64,000 nucleotides of DNA from Amborella trichopoda (taxonomy: Eukaryota > Streptophyta > Magnoliopsida > Amborellales > Amborellaceae), in assembly GCF_000471905.2 (NCBI RefSeq), contig NW_006495778.1, positions 707,022 through 771,021 on the forward strand, read 5' to 3'. The number at the start of each line of letters is the position of its first letter. Positions within the stretch are counted from its first letter, which is position 1. This document shows, in pieces, positions 10,040 to 20,818 of the stretch. The notes beneath the pieces were generated by a model, which did not search any database, was not told the DNA's origin, and saw only the letters and a list, made by a program, of their open reading frames with translations. Made by a program: the position numbers and the translations under genes.

Positions 10040-12735
10040 GGGGTTTTTAAGGTTTCACATAGTGGTTGGGTCATGGGTTGAGGTTTGCAAGGGGACTTGT
10101 TGGGTCATGGGTTGAGGTTTGCATGGGGGTGAGAGAGCTGCACTTTCATAAAAAAAATTCAAGTCTGACTTGAATTTCTTTTTACAATAACTTTTACCTT
10201 GACACTGCAGTATTTTTTATTTCAATCTAAAAATCTAACAAAATCTTGAGGTTGTCTTAACGGTTCAAATCTGATTGGTATGCAATCTTAGGTAAATATG
10301 CTTGTTAATTCGTGTATAGTTTCTCTAGTCTATGTATGTGGAGTGATATTTCTCTTCATAATGGCTTTAGTACACATTATAGTGAAACACTAAATTAGAG
10401 GGCTTGAGATCATAAATTGTTAGATCCAACTTTTGTAGCATTCTCAGAGGGAGAAGATGACTGCAGAGCCAAAATCTAACATAACCTTATGGCAATATTA
10501 CATAGACACCGCCATGAGTGTCGTGTCTAGTACACATCTTACGTGTCTAGTTCTTCACCCAAAAACCCAGTACGGCCCGTCAAGTTCGTACAATATTCTA
10601 TATATAATATATACATAAGTAATAAAAGAATTTTAAAATATAATTTAGTAGCATAAAATAAGAAATATAAAATTTTAGAAATATAAATATATTGTATGCA
10701 AGAAAAATTAAATATTTGTGTTTATGCAAAAATAATGCATAATGCATGTCATATATATTTAACGATTGTTTTACTAGAATCATGTAGAATTTGATATTAT
10801 TAGAAGGTTGGCAAAGGCAAGCTTAAATTCAACAGATTGCAATATTTATTTTAGAATATAAATTAGGTTCAAATTTTAGAGACTACTTTGTAGGATGACC
10901 TTAATATGATTATAACATTATAATAAATGAGTATAAAATAAATATAAAAATATCATATGCTTACGCTTCGATCTACGTTGATCTCTGAGATGAGATCTAC
11001 TCAAATCTTAGCAAAAACTGAGTTGCTTTTGAAAAGGTAAAATGAGTGGGGCCGCTTGAATTGTGGGCTCAGAAAAATATCAGATCTATACATTCAGTCT
11101 TTTTTTGAGTCTATCGGCAACGGTAGCTCCAAATTCATATTTTGACCTAAAAAAAATGTTTCTAATTAATTAAATCTACTAATAAATTAATTTCCAGAAA
11201 AATAATTTAAAGCAAAGAAATGAAGAAAAACAAATTAAATCAAGCAAAGAAAGATATACTTATCTCTAGGGATCGGAAACCTAGAGTTTCAGGCATGGAT
11301 CAGGTCGCTCTTCTGATTTACACCACCATCTCCTTTTTTAGATACATTTTTCTTGTCGGAATTGGTAGATCTAAGGTTGTTTGACCTAGATCTCGGGCTC
11401 GCACTAGGAAAAATTGGGGATTTTAGATAGGGTCTACCTAGGTTTTTTTTGTATTTCTTATGATTAGATAAGAGTTTCTCTTAGTTTTTTTAAGGTTTTT
11501 GGGATCTCCAGAGGTTGAATATGAATTTCGAGATTTTATCTACTTTTATAGGATTTTTGAGGATTTTTTCTAATTTTTCAGAAGTTTTCTAAGGTTTTTT
11601 TTTATTTTTGGGTATTTTTTGGTAATTTTTCTAATTTCGATAATTTTTAAGGGAATTTTTTTTTTCTCTCTTTGGGTTATGGAGATGGAGTGTTTATAGG
11701 ATTAAATTGGGGATTTATCTTGATTTTTCTTGTCAAAAAAAAAAAAGAGTACTACAACAAGTATTTATTATAAAAAAAAAAGGTATTTCTTAATACAACA
11801 AGTATTTCTTGTTATTTTCTTATTTTTCTCGTCAAAAAAATAAAAATTAGTACAAGAAGTATTTCTTGTCAAAAAAATAAAATAAAAGGTAATACAACAA
11901 GTATCATATTTTTCTTATCTATGTATGACTGACTGTATACTTCATCCATGATAATTCTATGATTTTTCTTTTGTGTGATGTAAATTTAATAGTTAACATA
12001 AGTTCATACAGGGAAAGAACATCTCAATATTCTCAAATTGATGAAAAAATGAAAATTAATAATATAGTACCATCATTTCTTATTGGATTCCTAAAAAAAC
12101 ATTTATAATGCATTTTAATAATTTTTTTAGATTTTTTTTAAAGCTTAATCCAACCGATTCAGCTGATTCCTGATCCAGATCAACAATTCACCAATCTGGA
12201 TGGGTTTTTTGGGTGCCCGATCTGGGGCATTGTTCTGTTTTTTAAACCACTAGGTTCTACTATTTATTGTCTAACTTTTCCACTTGTTATTTGACCTATT
12301 AGTACCTATCCACTTCTAAGTTGTATTTTTGTATGTTTTAGATTTTTGTGGAACTAAAAAATTACAGATTTCAACTTAAATTGTGTTATTGTGATTAAAA
12401 TATTTTTATTTTCTTAAAAAAAAAACCTTAAAGGGTATTTTTGAAATTTTAGAATTATAAGGGCATAGTGAATTTTATTAAATTGTGTGTGGGATCTACG
12501 TGGGGGCTGAGGGCCCAATCCCACACGTGTGGCCCCACATAAGGGGTGTCACGTGGGGCCCAATCTGACCACATGTCCCTCTTAATGGGCACCCCAATTT
12601 TTTGGCACATGCTCTTTATTTAAGAAAATATATCTTAATGTTTTGACATATTTTCTTATCGAAACTATTTGGTTACAAAGTTTCTTAACTAAATTTTTTA
12701 TAAGTTATAAGTGGATCTAGTTTATCTTTGATCAG
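10040..12735. other. AT-rich DNA without a recognisable gene
   Basis: A short direct repeat of TGGGTTGAGGTTTGCA lies at about 10074-10125. After it the stretch is AT-rich with homopolymer T and A runs and repeats of the phrase ACAAGTATTTCTTGT at about 11750-11900. Only chance frames are present. Confidence 0.45.
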
Positions 12736-12739
12736 CTTG

Positions 12740-13602
12740 AATTTAATTTAATTGATCGGCCAAAAGTTCTAGTTTGATTAGAAGTGGATATGGGTCAAAT
12801 CTCAGAGGATACGGCTCTAAATATTCAATCTATAGCTAATTTTAAAGATGAATGACTCAGACTAATTTTCTCTCGCACCTCATATATTACCTAATAATTA
12901 TAGATAATGTTGAACTCCTAATATGACTGAGACCACCTAAGCTCTACAAGCTTATAAATAAGGATGGTCTCCCCTTGTTCCATACATTAGATCTCTCTCT
13001 CTCTCTCTCTCTCTCTCCACACCATTTTCTCTGTCATCTCTCTCAAGCTCCTCTCTAGAAGGTGGCATGCCACCCCCCATAAGTGTTGGGGTGTCATGCA
13101 CTTAAAAGGAGAGACATGGAGGGGGCATGTCTAAACCTCTTATTCTAGAAATTGGGGAGGGCCTCTTTTGGCAATGCCCCTAGCCAGAAAAAGGTTCCTA
13201 GTGAAAACCTAATTATTTTGTTTTAAGCCCTTAAGTTTTAGAAAAGGAGTTCGGGAAGTGCTTCTTAGTTCAAATTGGTGGATTCAACAGATTATAGGAT
13301 CAAATATTCCATTTGCTAGACGATTAGGTGTCGAGTGTGCTAAGCCCTAAAGGGATAAAGCAAAAGTCACTAAGTCTTTCTTCAATTATTTAATTTTATT
13401 TACTATTGTTCTTGTTTTATTTATTGTTGGTTTGTATTTGGTTTGAATAAAGTTTTATCTTGGCTACAAGTTATTCAGACACTATATTTTAGTAGGCCTA
13501 TTTTATTGTATTTATGGCACTTGTAAGTATAATTTTTAGCAATTAATAAAAGAAAAGAAATAAAATTTTGAATTTATAGCTTGAAATACTACATTGCCAC
13601 AC
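12740..13602 (+). mobile_element. Solo Ty1/Copia LTR
   Basis: This segment is collinear with the LTR at about 51340-52192. Shared landmarks in order are GGTCAAAT, ATGACTCAGA/ATGGCTCAGA-TTATTTCTC, a (CT)n run (12988-13018), GGTGGCATGC next to CACC, TTGGTGGATTCA/TTGGTAGATTCA, AAGTCTTCTAATG-like DNA, ATTAATAAA...GAAAAGAA and TTGAATTTATA. Unlike the other copy, no primer-binding site or gag follows. That fits a solo LTR left by recombination. Exact ends are uncertain. Confidence 0.65.
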
Positions 13603-13608
13603 CTTTCA

Positions 13609-14410
13609 CTCGACACCTCTTTATATCTAAGGATCTGAGATCAAGCTGTGGGACACTTGGGATCCTCTCAAATTCCGCTGACTAGAAGGAAGTCAAAGAT
13701 AATCGGCATCTCTCCATATTCAAGGATCCTGGATCAAGTAATAAAGGCACTCAATATTCTCACATTCCAGTGATCGGGAGCAAGTCAATGACACTAAGCA
13801 CCTCTCTACGATCTAGGATCTGGGATCAAGTCGTGGGACACTTAGAATCCTTTCAAATTCTAGCACCAAGGTTAAGTCAAAGATACACAACACCTCTATA
13901 TATTCAAGGATCTAGGATCAAGTCTTTGGATGCTCAAAATCCTCCCCAATTTTGGTGATAAAGAACAAGCCAAAGACACTCGACAACCCTCTATGATCAA
14001 GGATCCGATTTCAAGTTGTGGGACACTCAAAATGCCCTCAAATTCTGGTGACTAGGAGCAAGTTAAGGACACTTGGCACCACATCAAATCATGATCTAGG
14101 AGTAAGTCTCAATGACACACGACACACCCAAACCCAGTACCTTAGGACTAAGTCATGAGGACCCTTAGTGCACCTTTTCTTAATATGATTGGGAGCAAGT
14201 CATTGGGACACTCGATACCACATTGAAAGCACAACTGGAAGCAAGTCACAAAGACACCCAATGCATCTCCAAATTTAGGGATCTGGGAGGAAGTCATGAA
14301 GACACTCGCTACCTTTGAATAAAGTAACTTGGGAGCAATTTAATTAAACACCTGATGCACTAAAAAGCATGAGCGGAGCAAACTTCAATGAAGTACCATG
14401 TCCACAAATG
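13609..14410 (+). repeat. Satellite-like tandem array, 92-93 bp period
   Basis: Unit starts resembling CGACACCTCT(T/A)TATAT(C/T) lie at 13611, 13703, 13796, 13888, 13981, 14074 and about 14120. Each carries AAGGATCT(G/A)GGATCAAG, GGGACACT(T/C), a CTCAAATTC(C/T) block and GA(G)CAAGTCAA. The first six steps are 92-93 bp with no drift. Later units degrade and shorten. The array begins directly at the 3' end of the solo LTR. Confidence 0.85.
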
Positions 14411-16621
14411 GTAAACAAGGGCAAACCAATAGTGATACTGACACACCCCAAAGTTGAGAAATCATCATATGATGACACTACCCTACCCAAACTGAGGTTG
14501 ACTGTCATGCGCTTCGTAGTTCCCTAATCATGTGACATTCTCTTGTCCTTGGGGGGGGGGGGGGGAGGGCACGTTTATGCATAATAAAGTCATTGAGGGG
14601 TATTTGCTATGGTTGTCTAGCGCAATATCGAACTACAATGACAAGGAGGTGAAACTCTAAAATTTGGACCTTTCGAAGGATCTCTTGTTGCCCAAAATAA
14701 AAAAGATGAAGAAAAGTCAAAACAGTGGCCCCCTAAGTGCAATCTACAAAGACAATCAACCGAATAGACACTAAGCACGATAACTACCAGAATACCACAT
14801 GAATCACTAGAATTGGGTTTAGCCGATGAAAACAGCCTCAAATTGGGCTCAACATTAGTAAATCTGTATGATAGGATATGAGAAAGTCCCTAATTAAAAA
14901 CAAAGACAAACCAAGCTAGTTATATGCTTAAATTGGCAACCAGATGGGCCAAACAAGTGCACAGTCAAACCTACGTCAAACTTGCTCTAAAATGATATCC
15001 AAAGATGTATAACTTTAACCTAAGGTACCCTAAGGCTACCTCTAAGAATTAGGCCAATCCGATATTAGATGACCAAGATGCGACTATGCAAAGTTGAAAG
15101 TTCTGACCTGGTGCCCAAATTGGCCCTCAATTTTAAAAAAAGCCCTAAGAAGCCAACGGCCAAATGTTTTGAAACTTTGGTAGAAGAAAGAAACTATATT
15201 AAAATGCCAAAATCCCAAATTTGAGCTCAATTAGAGGTTAGACGACTCAGATATGGCCTTCTGGATCTCTTTCTGAAGGGTTAAAGGTGGTGTCACCCCT
15301 TAAATAGCCCAAATTTACAAAGATACCGCAAGAAATCCATCGCTGAATGGGCCAAAACTGTTATGGAAGAGAAGCGTAGTAGTTTCAAATTTGGTGTCGA
15401 TCCAATGTTGGAAAGTACCATTTTTAAAGCAATATTTAACGGACTACCAATGGACGCCAAAAGTTTTGCGGAAAGTGCATAGTTTATTCATGAGGAAACA
15501 ATTTCCAGCAACATTCAAGTTTTTTCCGCTCAAAGACTTGTCCATATCTCACAATTCACGAGGCCAAATTAGCTCAAATTTTGAAATGTTGTTCCCCTTC
15601 TAGCCAGCTTTTTATTCATATGGTTTTCAATGGGGTTCCTCACACGGATCATGAGTAGACTGTCGATGATGGGGTTCCATATGTTTTGGTTTTGTAAAAG
15701 TCATTGGATAGTTGCTAGTATACGATGGGGTTTTGCTTCGTTAATATACCCCACACTCTCTATTTGATCTTAAATTTCTTGTGTTTTTGTTCCCTTCACC
15801 TCTTTTATGTGCAGGGGGTGGGAATTGTTTGTTTGAAAGTGCATCAATGAATTATGCAGTTGATGCTTGGAATAACCCCACTATGGAAATGATGTAAGAG
15901 AAAATGAGAAAAAGAGAAAGACATCATTTTAAGATTAATAATTTACAAAATAGAGATGTTAACACCTATTGAATTTCTTAGGACTCAGAAGGAGGGAGAG
16001 AGAATAATAAATTAAAATATTTTGGATCTAGTGATTTGGACCATTCATTTTGTTAGTCCTAATCAAGATGGGTAATTTTTAAGATATCATATTCGTTGGA
16101 CATATATCAATGTCTTATAAAAAATACTCGTAATAAATGGTTAAAAATAGATTACATTCCATATTCTAGAATAGTGGAATCGAGATTCCAGGATGGTAGA
16201 TTCCCAAACAAGTTTCCAAACAATAGAAAATAGTTTCATAGGGGACATCTAGATGTGTCACCAAACATGGAAAAAATAAGTCTAAGAAATCTAAATCTAA
16301 TAAATCTATTTCCTTAGAAATAGATTTCCTATGTAAACCCCTCAAAGTTTTTAATTGTATAATGTTTCAATCTTAAACAATCAAAATAAGGTGCACCTCT
16401 AAATCTCGCTTAAAAGATGTTGTTTTGATGTACAAGACACTTACAAGCTTAAAAATCTATTTCACCTTTAATTATCAAATTTAAAGGTAAAAACATAATG
16501 TAGATCTATAAGTACTTAATTTTTTTGAAAATAGAGTCGGTCTAGATAATATGTTATAAGTAGCATTATTTTCAATATTTGACATCCTTTTTATTCCATA
16601 TCTATACATCTCGAGCTCACG
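14411..16621. other. Unclassified DNA with poly-G tract
   Basis: A poly-G run lies at about 14551-14566. The rest has short frames only. Style (ACCTAAGGTACC..., repeated GAAAG-type descriptions of short direct repeats) resembles degraded retroelement DNA, but no domain is recognised. Confidence 0.35.
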
Positions 16622-17830
16622 ATGATCAATTATAGGGTTTTGGAGGCAGTAGCTACTCAATTTTTCAGTTTGATGTCTCTTTCAAAAAATGTGTATGTAT
16701 CCAATTTGGAGGAGGATGAAATTGTGTGGGAATTAGAAAAAGAGGCTATGTTTTTTGTCAAATCAGTTTATAGTATGTTGTTTCATGATCGTTGGAGATG
16801 GTCTGTAAAAATACAAGTACTAGCAGGTGTTTGCAAGTGGCTGATACCCCACAAGGTTCAAGCTTTTGTGTGGTTAGCTATACATGAGAAGATTCTAACT
16901 ATTACAATCTTATTAAAATAGGTAAGATTTTGACGAATATGTGCCTTATGTGTAAATGTGATGGGGAATCGGGTCATCATCTATTCCTTCATTGTGCTTT
17001 CGCTTCGAAGGGGGGGGGGGGGGGGGGGGGGGTTTTAATTAGCTCAGAGTTGCGTGAGTTGTGCCCTTTTCTCTAGATTGTATTCTAACACAATTTTTAG
17101 GGATAAAGTTATCTGGGGGTGATATGAAGTTTTGGATGATCCTCAGAGGGACAATCATGTGGGAGTTGTGGAAGGAGAGGAATCGCATGATCTTTGATGG
17201 GGTTTCACTTCCTTTTGAGAGGGTGTTATTCAACGTTAAGCATAGCATGTGGAGCTGGTTATCAATTTTGAAAAAAGGCTTAGGAATTTGTCAAATTGAT
17301 ATTTTGGCTAATCTCCCTATTTTTTTCAAATTGAGGAAGGCTAAGTATATACCGAAAATAAAATGGACCCTACCAATGCATGGTTGCTCTAAGTTAAACT
17401 TTGATGGTAGTTCTTACGAAAATCTGATGAGAGCAGGTGTTGGAATGGGAATATTGTATTTTGCTATGTCGGACCTTGCGGGACTTTGATTGCAAATGAG
17501 GCTGAGATGACCTCTCTATTGCAAGGATCGAAGACTTTGAAAGATAGACAGATGGAGGTAGTTCTCATGGTGGAAGGAGGCTCTTTGAATACCATCATGT
17601 GGTACAGATGCGACAAGTTTGGCTACATATCATGGATCTCGTAGCAGTTATGAGGGTCTCATTTTACTATATCTATTGAGAAGCCAATGATATAGCCGAT
17701 GGGATAGCAAAAAAGGGGGCTTCACTTGCTGACTTGGTGATTTGTAATGATGTTTTAAGTGTGTTGTAACTCTCTTTTGTATGCTTTTTGAACTATCAAT
17801 AGAGAGCTTTCAATATTGTAAAACAAATAA
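16622..17830 (+). mobile_element. 5'-truncated L1-type LINE, 3' end
   Basis: Frame 16622-16921 contains WLIPHKVQAFVWLAIHEKIL, the zf-RVT region that follows reverse transcriptase in plant L1 elements. It is followed in another frame by LMCKCDGESGHHLFLHC. Frame 17061-17489 contains IMWELWKERNRMIFDG and then KLNFDGSS, the start of the RNase H (RVT_3) domain. Frameshifts and stops interrupt it. The copy ends near 17830 with an A-rich tail (AATATTGTAAAACAAATAAA). A poly-G run of more than 20 bases (about 17011-17032) interrupts the reading frame. Confidence 0.8.
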
Positions 17831-18285
17831 AAATTATGGAGGTTTTTTTACATAAGGACATGTGGATTTGTGAGGAACTCCTTATTTCTACGTTTTAAAA
17901 TTGACACTTAATATAAACTTTTTTTATTCTATATGTACCACTAGAAAAGAATAAATGCCCTAAAATTGAATAGAGGCCATCCTAGTTTTAGACCTAAGAT
18001 GTAAACATTAAAAAACTCAAAATCTGGATTTATTTTCTCATAAATACCTATATGGTAATGATTTTCAAATAGAAAAAGTATATATAAGGTTAAGGCCCTA
18101 AATAATCAAATTAAGGTACACCTAAAAAAGTCACAAAAAGAAGTTATTTCAATGTGGAAAATCCCTCAAATCGATAGGAGATAGTATATCTTGTAATGCA
18201 TTATCTAGGCTGTTGATTTTCAATATTTTCAAATATTTATAGATATGCTCGATTTATACTATTTTTGAAGCTTTAAACTTTAATA
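17831..18285. other. AT-rich unclassified DNA
   Basis: No gene or strong repeat is visible. Phrases such as AATCAAATTAAGGTACACCT echo 16378-16400 and 18960-19000, suggesting scattered copies of one AT-rich repeat. Confidence 0.35.
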
Positions 18286-18289
18286 ATTA

Positions 18290-18545
18290 AAAATAAGAGA
18301 AAATTACATATATATATGTTATATTTACTGTTATTATAAAAATACATTTTAGTTTCCGTTATTATAGATATATCTGTTTTTGAACTTCTTTACATTTTTT
18401 TGTTTTTAAATAAAAACAGAACTGCCCATTTTTTCATTATTCAACAACCAAAATATTTAAAATTTTTGGTTTTCAAAAACCGAAATTCTTAAATATTTCA
18501 GTTTTTGAAAATCCAAATTTATTTATTTTTATTTTTGGAAATATT
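18290..18545 (+). repeat. Terminus of a MULE-like or MITE element
   Basis: The order GAAAATTACATA, GTTATTATAAAAATAC, CCGTTATTATAGATATATC, TTTTTGAACTTC, then complementary TTTTTGGTTTTCAAAAACCG matches the left end of the element at 26441-27320. The other end is not clear. Related AAAACCGAAA phrases return at 19905-19975, just before the assembly gap. Confidence 0.5.
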
Positions 18546-20015
18546 AAAAATCTCATCTCTTTTCTCTCTCTAACAAAATAAAGCAAACGTTTTTCCTGCC
18601 TCCAACGCTCTTTAACACCATTTGCTACAGAGTGATTTACATAAGTACCTTAAAATTTTAGGTAAAATAGAAAATGCCCCTTTCTTAGGCAGAAATTATA
18701 AAGAAGGTCGATCAACCGGCGTTTTTTTTATTTTTTTCAAAATTGCCCCTTAGTCAATCCATTTTTTTCTTTACTTTTTTGTTAGTAGGGCAGTGCCCTA
18801 AACGTTAAGGTACTACACTTTTAACAAAAACTTAGAAAAAAAAAAAATAAAAAATAAAAAATCAAGTTGACTGAGGGCAATTTTGAAAACGATAAAAAAG
18901 GAGGGATGATCTAATTTTCGCATATAAATAGAACATTTTGTATTGGAAAAAGTTTATAGAAGGTTGCTGCAACCTTAAAAAGTAGAATTAAAGATAACCT
19001 CAAAAATCCATCTGAAAAGATTGTTTTAATGTTGAAAAAACCCACTCATTGATCATCTTGACATCAAGATGTATGAATATGAAAAAAAAAGATTTTGACT
19101 CCAAAAAATAGTGCATCTTGTAACACATTATCTAAACCGTCTATTTTCAAGATTTTAGTATGTTTATAGATCTACTTAATTTTAACCATTTTTGGAGTTA
19201 AAAATAGATTTTCAGATAATCTTAATAATTTTTTATAACAAAATTACATGTTATTATAAAATTTGAGGGTGCGCCTCAATTGGATTGTTCAAGATAAACC
19301 CCTTTTGTATTTTACCTAAAATTTTAAAGTCACTACGTAAATCACTCTTTTGCTGAATAAAATACTCAGCGGCATGTTTTCACGGGTTTTTTTCTCTTAA
19401 AAATGGACGTTTTCAACCTTCTAGAACAATCCACAGACAGAGCATGTATGGCAGCTCCCCCAATTGTTGAGAGAGAGGGGTTTATTTCTCTGTAGTTGTT
19501 GTTTTCCTTGGCGTTAGGGTTTGCTATTTCGAGGCTTGCAAGGAGCTACCACTCCAAAACCCTAGTTTCTCAGGGTATGTTATTCTCCCTCTCTCAAATG
19601 ATTGATTTCATATGAAGCATAAGAAAACTGTATGTCTTCTTGTATTGACCGCAAAACCGTGACTTTTATTCGAGCATTGAAAGTGGAAGATCTCTTGCGC
19701 TCTCTCAACTACTATCGTATGACCTCTCTCATCCTATATTGACCTCAAAGTAATGGCCTTTGTTCAATCATCCTATATTGAACTCAAAGTAATGGCCTTT
19801 GTTCAAGAAAGCCTTTGCTTTATTTTGAAAGAGAGAAGGGAAGATATTTCTTAGGATTTTTAAAAAATTATAAAAATATAAAGTGCGATTTTCAATAACT
19901 AAGAATTTTTAAATTTTGGTTTTTTAAAAGTCCTTAAGAATTTAGTTTTTGAAAAACCGAAAACATTCCGGTTCAAAAAATGTATATATCTATATATATA
20001 GATATATATATATAT
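18546..20015. other. AT-rich upstream DNA
   Basis: Contains A and T homopolymers and a local duplication of ATTGA(C/A)CTCAAAGTAATGGCC at about 19738-19803. A (TA)n run ends at the gap. No gene is recognised. Confidence 0.4.
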
Positions 20016-20035
20016 NNNNNNNNNNNNNNNNNNNN
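20016..20035. other. Assembly gap (20 N)
   Basis: Twenty undetermined bases follow a (TA)n microsatellite. The N count may be nominal. Confidence 0.95.
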
Positions 20036-20110
20036 ATTGTCTGATCATCATAAATATTTTTGCTACTAGAAAATTATCTTTCAATACTATTAGAGAATGA
20101 GATTGTATAC

Positions 20111-20319
20111 AATGAAACCATTTACTTTTGATACAGGAAAGTCACAATTGCTTACAACCATTCGATCTGAAATCTCATAGCTTAGATGTGTTATAAAGTT
20201 TGAATTTTTTTTTTTTGTACTTTAAGTTTGGTCAATAAAATAAATATAGTAACCCAATTTCACATCTAATGATTAAAATTAATTGTGACTATTTTATACC
20301 AAAAGTAAATGGCCTCATT
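20111..20319. mobile_element. MITE, about 209 bp, with inverted terminal repeats
   Basis: The left end AATGAAACCATTTACTTTTG pairs with the reverse complement of the right end, AATGAGGCCATTTACTTTTG. The similarity continues inward through AGTCACAATT. It has no coding capacity. A related end (ACCATTTACTTTTGGTACA, then GGTCACAAT) occurs at about 49314-49345. It lies about 230 bp upstream of the CNX5 start codon. Confidence 0.75.
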
Positions 20320-20399
20320 AAATATTTTCCCTTGGAGGGAATAGATCTTATTTTGATTGTTTAGAGCCTCGGCCTTATACAAACCTCACTCTTTTGAAT

Positions 20400-20550
20400 T
20401 TCAACCCACTACTGGTCAATGCGTCCTCAGGCGGAAAGAAGCCGAAGCGGCCTGTAGCCCAAAGAGTGGGCTTCCATTAAAAAAGAGGCGGCCGATTACG
20501 CAGGCGAGAAGAAAGTAAGGAAAAGCGAGGGAGAGCGAGAGAGAGAGAAA
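20400..20550 (+). promoter_or_regulatory. Probable CNX5 5' UTR and proximal promoter
   Basis: This short stretch is clearly richer in G, C and CpG than the AT-rich DNA before it. It contains AGAAGCCGAAGCGGCC and a purine-rich GAGAGCGAGAGAGAGAG just before the ATG. That fits the 5' UTR of a plant housekeeping gene. No convincing TATA box lies close by, so a TATA-less start is plausible. The transcription start cannot be fixed from sequence alone. Confidence 0.5.
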
Positions 20551-20818
20551 ATGGAGGGGCGCGAGTGCGATTGTAGGGAAGGGAGAAGGGCCGGCATTCT
20601 CGCAGAGTTAAAGTCTCTTAAACAGCAAAAGATTGAGATCGAGAAGCGTATAAACGTCATTGAAACCCAGCTCCATGATGGTGGTCATTTCGCAGAGGAG
20701 GAGGGAGTTCGTGATCCTCATCATTCCGCTTCTTGCAATTCCGCCTCTGCTTCTTTGACTCCGCAAGATATATACAGATACAGTCGCCACCTCTTGCTTC
20801 CTTCTTTCGGTGTACAAG
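20551..20818 (+). CDS. CNX5: CNX5 exon 1
   Basis: ATG at 20551 is preceded by AGAGAGAAA. It encodes 89 residues: an acidic/basic N-terminus, the coiled coil [18 protein letters not shown], a Ser-rich linker and [20 protein letters not shown], which is the conserved entry to the ThiF/E1 fold. The donor is CAAG|GTCGCC. The open frame continuing to 20898 is intron read-through. Ends in phase 1. Confidence 0.93.

Noticed and set aside
13609..14410. CRISPR array
   Set aside because: Units are contiguous and diverged along their whole length with no unique spacers, and the genome is a plant.
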